Below are positions 33,188 through 41,679 of a DNA stretch of 50,508 bases, piece by piece (position 1 is the first letter of the stretch; the number at the start of each line of letters is the position of its first letter). The stretch is from Burkholderiales bacterium UBA4657 (lineage in GTDB: Bacteria > Pseudomonadota > Gammaproteobacteria > Burkholderiales > Burkholderiaceae_E), in contig DHLX01000038.1 in NCBI GenBank assembly GCA_002405475.1, forward strand, positions 1 to 50,508, in the 5' to 3' direction. Both the position numbers and the translations under genes were made by a program. The notes below the pieces were generated by a model. That model was not told the origin of the DNA. It ran no database searches and worked only from the letters and a program-made list of their open reading frames with translations.

Positions 33188-33744
33188 ACTGCCGCTTCGT
33201 GCTTTTCAGCATGCTTGCTTTGTTACCTGTGATTGGCCAGGCTCAACCCAACCCTACGACGTCAGCACCGTCCCGGTTTTTCGTCGAGGGAGTAATCAAA
33301 AAAGTCGTCGACGGTGACAGCATTCATCTAAGCAATCGCAACAGTGAGGTGGAGATTCGTCTTGCGTCAATTGATGCACCTGAAACTTCCAAACCCGGCA
33401 AGCCGGGACAACCGTTTTCTGCGGCGTCAGCCAGCGCTCTACGGAAGCTGGCACCAGTCGGAGCCCAGGCTTCCGGTATTTGTTTTGAGCGCGACCAGTA
33501 CGCTCGGGCAGTTTGTTCCCTGATTGTTGCGGGAAAAGATATTTCCAAGGAACAAGTACGGACCGGCTATGCCTGGGCCAACCAGGCCGCTGGCATGAAA
33601 TTTATCCGCTCACACGACATTCTCAAACTTGAGGCTCAAGCTCGGGTCAGTAGGGTGGGCCTTTGGTCACAACCCAACCCGGTGCCGCCCTGGCAATTCC
33701 GTCGCGATTGCTGGGGGCAAAACCAATGCGCAGGAAAGGAATAA
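33184..33744 (+). CDS. Secreted thermonuclease-like (SNase) protein
   Basis: This 186-aa protein starts with a signal peptide (MNCRFVLFSMLALLPVIGQA, probable cut after A20). The staphylococcal-nuclease fold follows. The catalytic residues are in place: Asp in VVDGDSIHL, Arg and Asp/Glu in IRLASIDAPET, and the second Arg in RDQYARAVCSLIV. It should cleave DNA or RNA in the periplasm or outside, using Ca2+. The C-terminus has two cysteines (DCWGQNQC). Plasmid-borne SNase homologues often sit in conjugation regions. Start overlaps the acyltransferase stop. Confidence 0.88.
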   Translation: MNCRFVLFSMLALLPVIGQAQPNPTTSAPSRFFVEGVIKKVVDGDSIHLSNRNSEVEIRLASIDAPETSKPGKPGQPFSAASASALRKLAPVGAQASGICFERDQYARAVCSLIVAGKDISKEQVRTGYAWANQAAGMKFIRSHDILKLEAQARVSRVGLWSQPNPVPPWQFRRDCWGQNQCAGKE

Positions 33745-33750
33745 GCAGCC

Positions 33751-34269
33751 ATGGAGCCAACGACGTCTATCATAGATGACTTGCTGGAACTGTCTGCCAA
33801 AGTGGAAGCAGGGCCGAGCAACCCTGAAACCAGTGCGCTGGCCGCTCGAATAAAAGCGCAGCTAGAAGACATCAAGCATGCGCACGAACTGTTAAAAAAC
33901 AGCATGTATCTCTTGAACGACAGTGACAGGGTCCAGGCTTTGCTATTCGCTGTCAGCGCCAGTTCAATGTACGAGGCGGCTGCCGCGGGATTGATGGCCG
34001 ACAAAATGAGTGGGAAAGTTAAAACCAAACCGGTCAGCGTAGACTCGTTTATCGCTGGCATGCAGGTATCCAGTAGTATCTGTCAGTGGGCCATTCAGTA
34101 TGAAGGCACCGGGCATCCTATGGGGGTAAGCCTCGTCAAGGTCTGTCAAAACCGGATCAAGGATGCTATACAGGCGCTGAAACCCAATGCCGAGCCGACT
34201 ACAATTGGTGTCTTGGTAGAGGAAGGTCGAGCGGCGCTAATGCAGAAAAGCAAAGATAACGGCCATTGA
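33751..34269 (+). CDS. Hypothetical protein, helical
   Basis: This 172-aa, mostly helical protein starts 6 bp after the SNase gene and is probably co-transcribed. I do not recognise a family. It has an acidic N-terminal helix (IIDDLLELSAKVEA), a long central helical run and an alanine-rich hydrophobic segment (LLFAVSASSMYEAAAAGLMA) too short and polar to be a sure membrane span. There is no signal peptide. Function unknown. Confidence 0.75.
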   Translation: MEPTTSIIDDLLELSAKVEAGPSNPETSALAARIKAQLEDIKHAHELLKNSMYLLNDSDRVQALLFAVSASSMYEAAAAGLMADKMSGKVKTKPVSVDSFIAGMQVSSSICQWAIQYEGTGHPMGVSLVKVCQNRIKDAIQALKPNAEPTTIGVLVEEGRAALMQKSKDNGH

Positions 34270-34303
34270 AAAAAGCGGTAAGCCTGGCGAACCACTCTAT
34301 TTT

Positions 34304-34498
34304 TTGAACCGGGAAATGAAGTTCTTTGCTATCGCGCCGCAACGGGATGGAACTCTATCGGTAGCCGCCATTCTCCCCGATAAGAAAACAATGCAATCGT
34401 TTGGCTCTTTGGGGGCAAAAATGGACGGAACACTAACAGTGTCAGTGGCAAGTGGCGCAAAAGTAATCAAGCACAACGCGCAAAGCCAACCCACTTAG
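34304..34498 (+). CDS. Short hypothetical protein (uncertain start)
   Basis: This is a 64-aa frame with TTG 34304 or ATG 34316 (CGGGAA just before) as start. The frame stays open upstream to 34241 and reads sensibly (GKPGEPLYFLNREMKFFAIAPQRDG), so the true product may be longer and start inside the previous gene at a rare codon. The sequence looks like a small beta-rich protein. No family recognised; moderate doubt that it is real. Confidence 0.45.
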   Translation: MNREMKFFAIAPQRDGTLSVAAILPDKKTMQSFGSLGAKMDGTLTVSVASGAKVIKHNAQSQPT

Positions 34499-34577
34499 TT
34501 TGGTCTGGTCGGAAGCTACAAATGGAAAATCAAATCGCCTGATGAAAATCCATATATAGTCATACAACCAAACTAAG
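34494..34577 (+). terminator. Long-range stem followed by U run
   Basis: CTTAGTTTGGT (34494-34504) pairs perfectly with ACCAAACTAAG (34567-34577), and CGTTTTTTGC follows. The first arm covers the stop codon of the short gene. The 62-nt loop is long for a simple terminator, so a structured 3' region is equally possible. Confidence 0.45.
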
Positions 34578-34656
34578 CGTTTTTTGCTTGCCAAAAAAAA
34601 TCCCTAGCAGTACACTTTAATTTCACCTTGCGCCAATGAGCGCATCGTTTTTTCAA

Positions 34657-34710
34657 CCCTGAGGGGCCTTACCCTCAGGGACAAGGCTCCTCTTTTTTTT
34701 GGAGCCGAAA
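34657..34710 (+). promoter_or_regulatory. Structured 5' leader, copy 1, sequestering the ribosome site
   Basis: Two hairpins lie in tandem. A 9-bp stem, CCCTGAGGG/CCCTCAGGG (34657-34680), has loop GCCTTA. A 6-bp stem, GGCTCC/GGAGCC (34685-34706), has a T-rich loop, and its 3' arm contains the GGAG ribosome site of the gene at 34711. A near-copy with compensating changes lies at 40742-40794. The design suggests translational control. An intrinsic terminator reading is weaker, since the T run is in the loop. Confidence 0.7.
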
Positions 34711-34923
34711 ATGTCAACACTATCTAAATTGGCGCGCGAATGCGCCCCCCAAGTCGCAGCCTGGCTGGCTGCTGATCCAAAAAGGATCAGCGGTATGAGC
34801 GAGATTGATCAGGGCATCCTGATCGATCTACTCATCGGGGGAGGGGCGGCAGAAATGCTGTGCCCGGTTATACCCCAGCTGAAACTGGGGCCGAGACAGT
34901 CGCTGCTCGCAGCGCTGCATTAA
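34711..34923 (+). CDS. Small hypothetical protein behind structured leader
   Basis: This 70-aa protein starts at ATG 34711, 6 nt after a GGAG held in the leader hairpin; an upstream in-frame ATG at 34699 lies inside that hairpin and is unlikely. The sequence (LARECAPQVAAWLAADPKRISGMSEIDQGILIDLLIGGGAAEML) is helical with a hydrophobic middle. No family recognised. It precedes radC, separated by a hairpin and a terminator. Confidence 0.65.
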   Translation: MSTLSKLARECAPQVAAWLAADPKRISGMSEIDQGILIDLLIGGGAAEMLCPVIPQLKLGPRQSLLAALH

Positions 34924-34929
34924 CCCCCC

Positions 34930-34996
34930 TCCAGCAACGCGCTCACTGCGTAGCTGGATTAAATCCATCAAGGCGACTTCGGTCGCCTTTTTCTTT
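34930..34996 (+). terminator. Hairpin plus intrinsic terminator before radC
   Basis: A TCCAGC/GCTGGA stem (34930-34958) is followed by GGCGAC-TTC-GGTCGCC with TTTTTCTTT (34971-34996). The second is a standard Rho-independent terminator placed 18 nt before the radC start. It may therefore end the previous transcript or act as an attenuator. Confidence 0.75.
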
Positions 34997-35013
34997 ACCT
35001 AGAGGCGAGACCA

Positions 35014-35595
35014 ATGAGCGAACTTTCGCATCTGCCCGATATTGATCTGCTGGCCATGTTAGGGATATACGGTGTAGGTCGGGATCTGAAACAACTGTTC
35101 GGATTCTGTACAAATCACGTGCAGCAACCAGATGCAGCATACGCTGCAGCGCAAACCACTCTGGCAGCGGCCAAGGAACTTTATGTGCGCGCCATTGCGT
35201 GCGAAATGAGTGAAAAACCTTTCTTCTGCACCTCACCCGGGATGGTGAAAAAGTACTTGATAGGAAAACTCGGACATCTGGAGCATGAACAATTCTGGTG
35301 CCTGTGGCTGAATTCCCAGCATAGTTTGATTATGGCCGAAGAAATAGCGCGCGGGACGTTAAATCAAACGGCAGTTTACCCACGAGAGTTGGTAAAAAGA
35401 GCGCTGCAAGTCAATGCAGCGGCCGTGATTGTTGCGCACAACCATCCATCAGGGACCTTACAACCAAGCACTGCCGACAAACAGATGACTGATCACCTCA
35501 AAGCCGCATTAGGCCTGATAGACATCCGAGTGTTGGATCACCTGATTGTGGCCGGTACCGATGCCGTTTCATTTGCAGAAAAAGGTCTGATTTAA
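35014..35595 (+). CDS. radC: RadC-family JAB/MPN domain protein
   Basis: This 193-aa protein has the metal-binding JAMM motif of RadC proteins, AHNHPSGTLQPSTADKQMT (H-x-H-x7-S-x2-D, ~residues 140-155), and the partner glutamate upstream (AEEIARGTL). RadC homologues are frequent on plasmids and integrative elements; the old link to DNA repair is doubtful and the true substrate is unknown. The N-terminal ~70 residues carry a reduced helix-hairpin-helix-like region (LAMLGIYGVGRDL). It sits between two terminators and next to the large methylase-helicase gene. Confidence 0.9.
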   Translation: MSELSHLPDIDLLAMLGIYGVGRDLKQLFGFCTNHVQQPDAAYAAAQTTLAAAKELYVRAIACEMSEKPFFCTSPGMVKKYLIGKLGHLEHEQFWCLWLNSQHSLIMAEEIARGTLNQTAVYPRELVKRALQVNAAAVIVAHNHPSGTLQPSTADKQMTDHLKAALGLIDIRVLDHLIVAGTDAVSFAEKGLI

Positions 35596-35606
35596 CCCAC
35601 CCCCAA

Positions 35607-35685
35607 GCCCAATCGGGCAATTTTTCTCCCGCCGGGAAATCCATTCCTGAAAGGGATGGAATTTTCCTGCCGGGATTTCGGAGAA
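35607..35685 (+). promoter_or_regulatory. Terminator and folded leader of the methylase-helicase gene
   Basis: GCCC-AATC-GGGC with AATTTTT (35607-35625) is an intrinsic terminator for radC. Then CCATTCC/GGGATGG, and GAAATCC pairing with GGATTTC (to ~35679), form a nested fold. It ends at the GGAG ribosome site of the gene at 35689. Confidence 0.6.
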
Positions 35686-35688
35686 CAC

Positions 35689-38600
35689 ATGAAATCATCG
35701 GCACTAGCCGTCGATAGCCTATGGCTGCCAGGTTTTGGTCCTGAAGAAGAACTCACGGCCGAAGTCATCTGTCTTCCGCCTCAAATAAACGAGGTACCGC
35801 GTGAAGTAACGCGTGAAACCGAACCTGTGGCTGTGGTAGCACCACTCCCAGAAAAAAGATTGTGGTTACCTTTATCCCCCGATCTACACAACCACCTCAG
35901 TGGTGCTGTAGCCAAATTCGAAGCCAATATCACTGCAATCACCTTGCTCAGATCTTTAGAACAGGATCAGCGTGAGCCCGATCGTTCAGACTACGAAAAA
36001 TTGCAGCGCTATACCGGCTGGGGTGGGTTGCCCCAGGCGTTCAATCTGGATCAAACAGACAAGAACTGGCGCGACCGCTCTGCCTACCTGGAAGAATTGC
36101 TGGAGCACCATGAATACCGGGCTGCACTGGCCAGCACACCCAATGCGCATTTCTCCAGTGTCGAGATCATTCAGTCGATCTGGGCCATGGTTCAGCGTCT
36201 GGGTTTTTCAGGTGGAAGAATACTCGAACCTTCTGGTGGCGTCGGTTATTTTATCGGCGCAATGCCGCAAGAGCTGGCTCAAACGTCGAGCATCACCCTG
36301 GTTGAACAGGACTTGATTTCGGCTCGAATTGCCAAATCACTGTATTCGCCATTTGGGGTGAATGTGTTAAATCGCGGCTTCGAGGAGATGGATTTACCGG
36401 AAAATTATTTTGATCTGGTGATCTCCAATATTCCTTTCGGCGACTATCAAGTGCCCGAGCAGCGGAATGTACCCTATGCCAATTTTTCGATCCACAACTA
36501 CTTCTTTGCCAAGGCGCTAGAGGTGGTCAGACCCGGAGGGCTGGTGGCTTTTATCACCTCCAGTTATACGCTGGATTCAAGCGGGAGCGAAGTGCGACAA
36601 TACCTGGCCAGACAAGCCAATCTCATAGCCGCCTATCGCCTACCTAACAGCGCCTTCAAGAAAATCGCCAATACCGAAGTCATGACGGATATTGTGTTGC
36701 TGCAAAAACCGATGACTCGGGCAACTACAGAACCCCGATGGGTCGAGTTAGGTGACTGGAGCCACGACATCAAAGACAATTGTCCAGCGCAGGCTTTCTA
36801 TCGCAACCGGACGACACGATGCAACCAGTGGTTCTGCCAGAACCCTGACTCCATAATCGGTGAATTGGTATGGAACAGCTCCAACCGGGGCGCAGTTCTC
36901 GGCTGTGAGTTTGACGGCGATTTAGGACTCGCCCTACAGGAACGGGCGCAAACCCTTCCACCAGGACTTTATGTCGCCAACGTGCAGGACGAAGGGGTCG
37001 GTCAGGTCATTTCACTGGGGGATGATAATCAAAGCCGCCGCCCGGGATTTAGGTGTATAGACGGCAATCTCTATGAGGTTATCGATGGTGCAGCGGTGTT
37101 GTACCAGGCGCCCGCCAAAAAATTGGAGCAGCTTCGTGGCCTGGTCGCCATCAGAGATGCGGCACGCGAGCTGATCTCCAGTCAAACCAGTATTGAAGAC
37201 GAGGAAGCTCTGCAGGATTTACGCATGGTGCTGAACCAGACCTATGACCGGTATGTCAAAGAATTTGGCTATTTGCACCACAAAACTGGACGCCAACTCT
37301 TTAAATCGGACCCGGACTTACCCCTGTTATTGTCCCTGGAAAACTGGGACGCTGAAAAAAAGGTAGCAACAAAAGCCGCGTTGTTCCGGCAGCGAACAGT
37401 AGGCGTCTTCAAGCGCGTGGAAACCTGTGCTACTCCTCTGGAAGCCTTGCAGACCTGTCTGTCAGAGCGTGGCCGTATCTCGGTCAGCCGATTAGGGCAG
37501 TTGCTGAATCGATCCGGCACTGAGGTGCTGGAGTTACTCGAAACCGAAGGAGCCGTTTACCTGGATCCGCATTCCAATACCTGGGTCACAGCCGACGAAT
37601 ATCTATCCGGCAATGTTCGAGAAAAACTCAAGATCGCCCAGTTGGGCGGCGCACGATTTGAACGTAATGTCGCCGTATTGGCGAGTGTCATTCCCGCTGA
37701 CTTGACCCCCCTTGAAATAGGAGCCAGAGTCGGGTCGACATGGATACCGACCTCTGACTATGCCGCCTTTCTCAACGAAACCTTGGCAACCATCGATACA
37801 CGCGTGGATTTCAATACCGTAGCCGGTGCCTGGAATCTTGAGACCAACTATCTCGCCCAGCATGGTATCGATTCAACACAAACCTACGGAACAGCACGTG
37901 CCAACGCGACCGTATTGTTCGAGCAGGCGTTGAACCAGATAGTACCGACGGTCTATGATGCGGATCCGGTCGATCGTGACAAGCGCGTGATTAATCAGGC
38001 CGAAACGATTGCTGCCCGCGAGAAGCAACAATTGCTCAAGGAAGCCTTTGTGACTTGGTTGTGGGCAGATGAAATCAGGGCTGATCGCCTGGTACGGCTG
38101 TACAACGACACCATGAACAACACGGTGCCACGACAGTATGACGGACGCCATTTGGTGCTGCCCGGATTTTCACAGGTATTCGACCTGCACCCGCACCAGC
38201 GCGATGCGGTATGGCGCGTGGTGTCGAGCCAGCGGAATACGCTACTGGCGCATGCAGTCGGTGCCGGCAAAACGCTGGAGATGATTTGCGCCGGTATGGA
38301 ATTACGTCGACTGGGCAAAGCCAGTAAACCGATGTATGTGGTGCCGAATCATATGCTGGAGCAGTTTGGCGCAGAATTTTTGCGCGCCTATCCTGGTGCC
38401 AATATTCTGATGGCCAGCAAAGACGACTTGCAGGGCGATAAGCGCCGTCAATTGATTTCAAGGATTGCCACTGGCGATTGGGATGGAATTCTGATCACCC
38501 ATGCCTCGTTTGAGCGCATCAAGATGAGCGCCAAATTCTTGAAGCACTATATCAAGGCTGAAGTCGAACAGATTGAATCGGAAATTCGCCTTAACAAAAG

Positions 38601-40614
38601 TACGTCGCGTGGCAACCGTATTGTCAAAGAACTGGAGCGCGCCAAAAAACGCTGGGTTAGCAAACTCACCAAACTGGATAATCAGGACAAGAACGACGAT
38701 CTGCTGAATTTTGAAGATCTCGGCATTGACTACCTGTTTGTGGACGAGGCGCACTATTTCAAGAACTTATGGCGTTTCACCAAGATGAACCGCGTTGCAG
38801 GCCTGCCGAATAGTAATTCGGAACGTGCCTTCGATATGTTTGCCAAGACTGTGTACATTCAACAACAACGGGATGGGCAAAGTGGCATCGTATTTGCGAC
38901 AGGAACCCCGGTTTCAAACAGCATGGCAGAACTTTGGGTCATGCAGCGCTACTTACAGTGCATTACGCTGGTAAAAAAGCACATTGCGAATTTTGATACC
39001 TGGGCAGGTAATTTTGGAGAGTCTGTCACCGCCCTGGAACTGGCCCCGGATGGTAGCGGGTACCGGATGCAGACACGATTTGCCAGATTTATCAATATGC
39101 CGGAGTTGATGGCAATTTTTCGTGAAGTGGCAGACATCAAGACTGCCGCGATGTTAAATCTCAAAGTGCCCAAGGCTTATAAAGAGATCATCACCCTCAA
39201 TCCTGGTCACCAACTCAAAGAGTTCGTTGGCTCTCTGGTGGCGCGCGCTGAAAAAATACGTCAAGGGCGGGTATCGCCTTCAGACGATAATATGTTAGCC
39301 GTCACCAATGATGGAAGAAAGGCTGCACTGGATTTGCGACTGGTCGGGTATTCCAGAGAGGAAGATGCCGCCACCAAAGCAGAAACTTGCGCGCACAAGG
39401 TTCATGAAATCTGGGAACGTACAGCAGCGACCAAAGCAACACAGATCATCTTTTGTGATTTGTCTACGCCCAATAAAGACAGGTTCAATGTCTATGACGA
39501 GATCCAGTCCCACCTGGTACGGCTAGGAATTCCAAATGAACAGATAGCCTTCATCCATGACTATGACAGCGACGCCGCCAAGGAAGAGTTGTTCAAGTCG
39601 GTTCGAGAAGGACGAGTCCGCGTATTGCTGGGTAGTACCAGCAAAATGGGGGTCGGCACCAATGTTCAGACGCGATTGATCGCTTTACACCACATCGATG
39701 CGCCATGGCGGCCAGCAGATATTGAGCAAAGGGAAGGGCGGATTCTTCGGCAAGGTAATAGCAACGAGGAAGTCTGGATTTACCGCTACGTGACCGAGGG
39801 TAGCTTTGATGCCTACATCTGGCAGACGCTGGAAACGAAGGCACGGTTTATCGCCCAGGTAATGCAGGGCGACACGGCGATACGTACTGCTGAAGATGTC
39901 GAACTGGCAGCGCTTTCGTATGCCGAGGTGAAAGCCTTGGCGTCGGGTAACCCCCTGGTATTAGAAAAGGCTGGGGTAGATACAGAGTTGGCCAAGCTGG
40001 CTTTGCTCAAAACCCAATGGAGCCAACAACAATGGCGTAACAGGCAGGAAATCAACCACCTGCCCGCACGGATTGCCGCAGTCTCGGCGACTATTCGAGC
40101 CATTGAAGCCGATATCAAGACTTGCCAACAGGCCACGGACAGCAAGGCGATTGAAGTAATGGGACACCGTTACACCGATCGCTCCGAAGCAGGAAAGGCA
40201 CTGCTGCTGGAAATCCATGCAAAGTCCAACAACAGCCAGCGTCAGATAGGCCAGTATGCCGGATTCAAGATCAAGATTAAACCGCTTTTCGGGTTCAATC
40301 GCCTTGAGGTGGTTTTAGCCGGCCAGGCTGAGTATGAGACTGGTAAGGCTGATACCGCGTTAGGGTGCGTCATGGTGCTTGAAAACACCTTGCGCCGTTT
40401 ACCACTACGGTTACAGGAAGAAGAAGAACGCCAGGTACGGCTCGAAAAAAGCTTGCATGAGTTGAGCCAGTTGGTAAAACAACCCTTTGAGAAGCAGGCG
40501 CGTCTAGAACAACTGCAGATACGCCAGCGCGAGCTGGACAACTTGCTGGATTTGACCAAAGGGGAAAGTACCGCGGTCGAAGAAAGCGAGGAAAAAGAGG
40601 TCGAAACTGCCTGA
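35689..40614 (+). CDS. Giant N6-adenine methylase / SNF2-type helicase (DarB-like)
   Basis: This ~1641-aa protein fuses a SAM-dependent methyltransferase and a SNF2-like helicase. The methylase has motif I EPSGGVGYFIGA (~180) and motif IV SNIPFGDY (~245; Ile replaces the usual first Pro). The helicase has HAVGAGKTLEM (~854), VDEAHYFKN (~1017), ATGTPVSNSMAELW (~1071) and the motif V/VI run GTNVQTRLIALHHIDAPW...REGRILRQGN (~1348). A coiled C-terminal tail follows. The architecture matches P1 DarB and homologues on conjugative elements, thought to protect incoming DNA from restriction. Start ATG 35689 has GGAGA upstream; ATG 35656 is less likely. The anti-restriction role is inferred. Confidence 0.88.
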   Translation: MKSSALAVDSLWLPGFGPEEELTAEVICLPPQINEVPREVTRETEPVAVVAPLPEKRLWLPLSPDLHNHLSGAVAKFEANITAITLLRSLEQDQREPDRSDYEKLQRYTGWGGLPQAFNLDQTDKNWRDRSAYLEELLEHHEYRAALASTPNAHFSSVEIIQSIWAMVQRLGFSGGRILEPSGGVGYFIGAMPQELAQTSSITLVEQDLISARIAKSLYSPFGVNVLNRGFEEMDLPENYFDLVISNIPFGDYQVPEQRNVPYANFSIHNYFFAKALEVVRPGGLVAFITSSYTLDSSGSEVRQYLARQANLIAAYRLPNSAFKKIANTEVMTDIVLLQKPMTRATTEPRWVELGDWSHDIKDNCPAQAFYRNRTTRCNQWFCQNPDSIIGELVWNSSNRGAVLGCEFDGDLGLALQERAQTLPPGLYVANVQDEGVGQVISLGDDNQSRRPGFRCIDGNLYEVIDGAAVLYQAPAKKLEQLRGLVAIRDAARELISSQTSIEDEEALQDLRMVLNQTYDRYVKEFGYLHHKTGRQLFKSDPDLPLLLSLENWDAEKKVATKAALFRQRTVGVFKRVETCATPLEALQTCLSERGRISVSRLGQLLNRSGTEVLELLETEGAVYLDPHSNTWVTADEYLSGNVREKLKIAQLGGARFERNVAVLASVIPADLTPLEIGARVGSTWIPTSDYAAFLNETLATIDTRVDFNTVAGAWNLETNYLAQHGIDSTQTYGTARANATVLFEQALNQIVPTVYDADPVDRDKRVINQAETIAAREKQQLLKEAFVTWLWADEIRADRLVRLYNDTMNNTVPRQYDGRHLVLPGFSQVFDLHPHQRDAVWRVVSSQRNTLLAHAVGAGKTLEMICAGMELRRLGKASKPMYVVPNHMLEQFGAEFLRAYPGANILMASKDDLQGDKRRQLISRIATGDWDGILITHASFERIKMSAKFLKHYIKAEVEQIESEIRLNKSTSRGNRIVKELERAKKRWVSKLTKLDNQDKNDDLLNFEDLGIDYLFVDEAHYFKNLWRFTKMNRVAGLPNSNSERAFDMFAKTVYIQQQRDGQSGIVFATGTPVSNSMAELWVMQRYLQCITLVKKHIANFDTWAGNFGESVTALELAPDGSGYRMQTRFARFINMPELMAIFREVADIKTAAMLNLKVPKAYKEIITLNPGHQLKEFVGSLVARAEKIRQGRVSPSDDNMLAVTNDGRKAALDLRLVGYSREEDAATKAETCAHKVHEIWERTAATKATQIIFCDLSTPNKDRFNVYDEIQSHLVRLGIPNEQIAFIHDYDSDAAKEELFKSVREGRVRVLLGSTSKMGVGTNVQTRLIALHHIDAPWRPADIEQREGRILRQGNSNEEVWIYRYVTEGSFDAYIWQTLETKARFIAQVMQGDTAIRTAEDVELAALSYAEVKALASGNPLVLEKAGVDTELAKLALLKTQWSQQQWRNRQEINHLPARIAAVSATIRAIEADIKTCQQATDSKAIEVMGHRYTDRSEAGKALLLEIHAKSNNSQRQIGQYAGFKIKIKPLFGFNRLEVVLAGQAEYETGKADTALGCVMVLENTLRRLPLRLQEEEERQVRLEKSLHELSQLVKQPFEKQARLEQLQIRQRELDNLLDLTKGESTAVEESEEKEVETA

Positions 40615-40741
40615 AACAACTTTGAAACCGTGCTTATGCGCGGTTTTTTTTTGCTATAGCAGCCATAGCTGTTGCAGCCACGGCGACTTTGCACTATTCT
40701 CAAGATTCTTTCCTGTCCGTCACTGGACATCGTATTTTTAA

Positions 40742-40794
40742 CCCCGAGGGGCCTTCCCTCGTGGGTCAAGGCTCCTCTTTTTTTAGGAGCCGTT
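40742..40794 (+). promoter_or_regulatory. Structured 5' leader, copy 2, sequestering the ribosome site
   Basis: This is a near-copy of the leader at 34657-34710. Stem 1 is CGAGGG/CCCTCG extended by CCC/GGG over a bulged T (40742-40765), loop GCCTT. Stem 2 is GGCTCCT/AGGAGCC (40770-40791) with a T-rich loop. AGGAG, the ribosome site of the gene at 40795, is inside the 3' arm. Pairing is kept although bases differ between copies. Confidence 0.7.
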
Positions 40795-40959
40795 ATGAGC
40801 AATTGGATAAAAACCCTCGCCGCTTTGGCATGGGTTTCAGTAGTAACTGCGGCTTTTATTGCCGCAGTTTTAGTACTAAGCCCAATAATCCCCATCGAGA
40901 TCTTGATGGGGGTTTTTGTTTCAGTGGGGGTAACCCCACTGATGGTCAGCCAAGGGTGA
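40795..40959 (+). CDS. Small two-segment membrane protein, hairpin-laden gene
   Basis: This 54-aa protein has two hydrophobic segments (LAALAWVSVVTAAFIAAVLVL and IEILMGVFVSVGVTPLMV), consistent with an inner-membrane hairpin. AGGAG lies 5 nt before ATG 40795, inside the leader stem. The coding region itself contains three perfect hairpins: AACTGCGGC/GCCGCAGTT (40845-40869), CCCCATC/GATGGGG plus T run (40890-40919) and CAGTGGGG/CCCCACTG (40922-40941). The frame may be a true small protein or a translated part of a regulatory RNA. No family recognised. Confidence 0.55.
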   Translation: MSNWIKTLAALAWVSVVTAAFIAAVLVLSPIIPIEILMGVFVSVGVTPLMVSQG

Positions 40960-40978
40960 AATATCCTTTGGGCTAATG

Positions 40979-41009
40979 AAAACCCAGGCTCATGCCTGGG
41001 TTTTTTTTT
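40979..41009. terminator. Strong bidirectional terminator
   Basis: A perfect 11-bp stem (AAAACCCAGGC, loop TCAT, GCCTGGGTTTT) is flanked by A and T runs on both sides. It can end the plus-strand transcript from 40.8 kb and the minus-strand pair ending at 41036. Confidence 0.85.
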
Positions 41010-41035
41010 GGGGGGAGGCCGTCCGCCTTTCGGCT

Positions 41036-41299
41036 TCAGGCTCGACCGGTTTGAGAGGAAATTATCCCGCGACCAAGCCGAGCTTCCTGAACCAGATCTT
41101 CGATGAAGGGATCCTCGGCTCCACCGGCGTGCCGATGTTCGATATACCAATCGAGGATGACCGACAGTACGCCATCTTGTTCCAATGTCTCCTCGGGGTC
41201 ACGGCCGCGCTCAGTTAAAAAGCTGTCCAGAGCATTGCTGTCGTAAACATAATCGCCGTTGACTAATCCAAATTTGAGTTCCCTAAAATCCAAACTCAC
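41036..41299 (-). CDS. Hypothetical acidic protein, coupled to upstream gene
   Basis: This ~87-aa acidic protein (FGLVNGDYVYDSNALDSFLTERGRDPEETLEQDGVLSVILDWYIEHRHAGG) has no family I recognise. I place the start at GTG 41299, which overlaps the stop of the previous gene and follows AAGGAAGGGAA. A longer frame from 41356 would run far into that gene. A bidirectional terminator lies behind it. Function unknown; its partner is the next feature. Confidence 0.65.
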   Translation of the reverse strand: MSLDFRELKFGLVNGDYVYDSNALDSFLTERGRDPEETLEQDGVLSVILDWYIEHRHAGGAEDPFIEDLVQEARLGRGIISSQTGRA

Positions 41300-41562
41300 T
41301 TCCCTTCCTTTTTTGTTGCGACTGTCATATTGACTGGCAGAATGTGCGACTTGCACATTTCAGCCACGATATCGTCGCCCCATTCCGGACTATTGGCCAG
41401 TTCATGACTGCGTTTTATCAGCGCGTCATTAAAGCCGGCGGTCGTTTGAGGCATGGTGTCTGTATCAAGGATGATGCTAAACATCTTGCGATCTTCTGGA
41501 GGAAAGGCGACTTTCGTCAAGTCCAGGCTTGGGCTTGGTTCAGGTTTCTGTTGCTCTTCCAT
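41296..41562 (-). CDS. Hypothetical protein, first of a two-gene operon
   Basis: This 88-aa protein begins with a charged, proline-bearing stretch (MEEQQKPEPSPSLDLTKVAF), followed by a helical part (FNDALIKRSHELANSPEWGDDIVAEMCKS). No family is recognised. It shares a stop/start overlap with the next gene. It is divergent from the DUF3102-like gene at 41680; the 117 bp between them should hold both promoters. Confidence 0.65.
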   Translation of the reverse strand: MEEQQKPEPSPSLDLTKVAFPPEDRKMFSIILDTDTMPQTTAGFNDALIKRSHELANSPEWGDDIVAEMCKSHILPVNMTVATKKEGK

Positions 41563-41679
41563 TCAATACTCCCGTACGTTGTTAGTCACTCGCTTATATT
41601 TGCACAATTCCTGGAGATTGCAAGCAAAAAATTTTTCCAGTGGTCAGCATATCTCAGACGGTGCGGTAAAATCCGCCGG

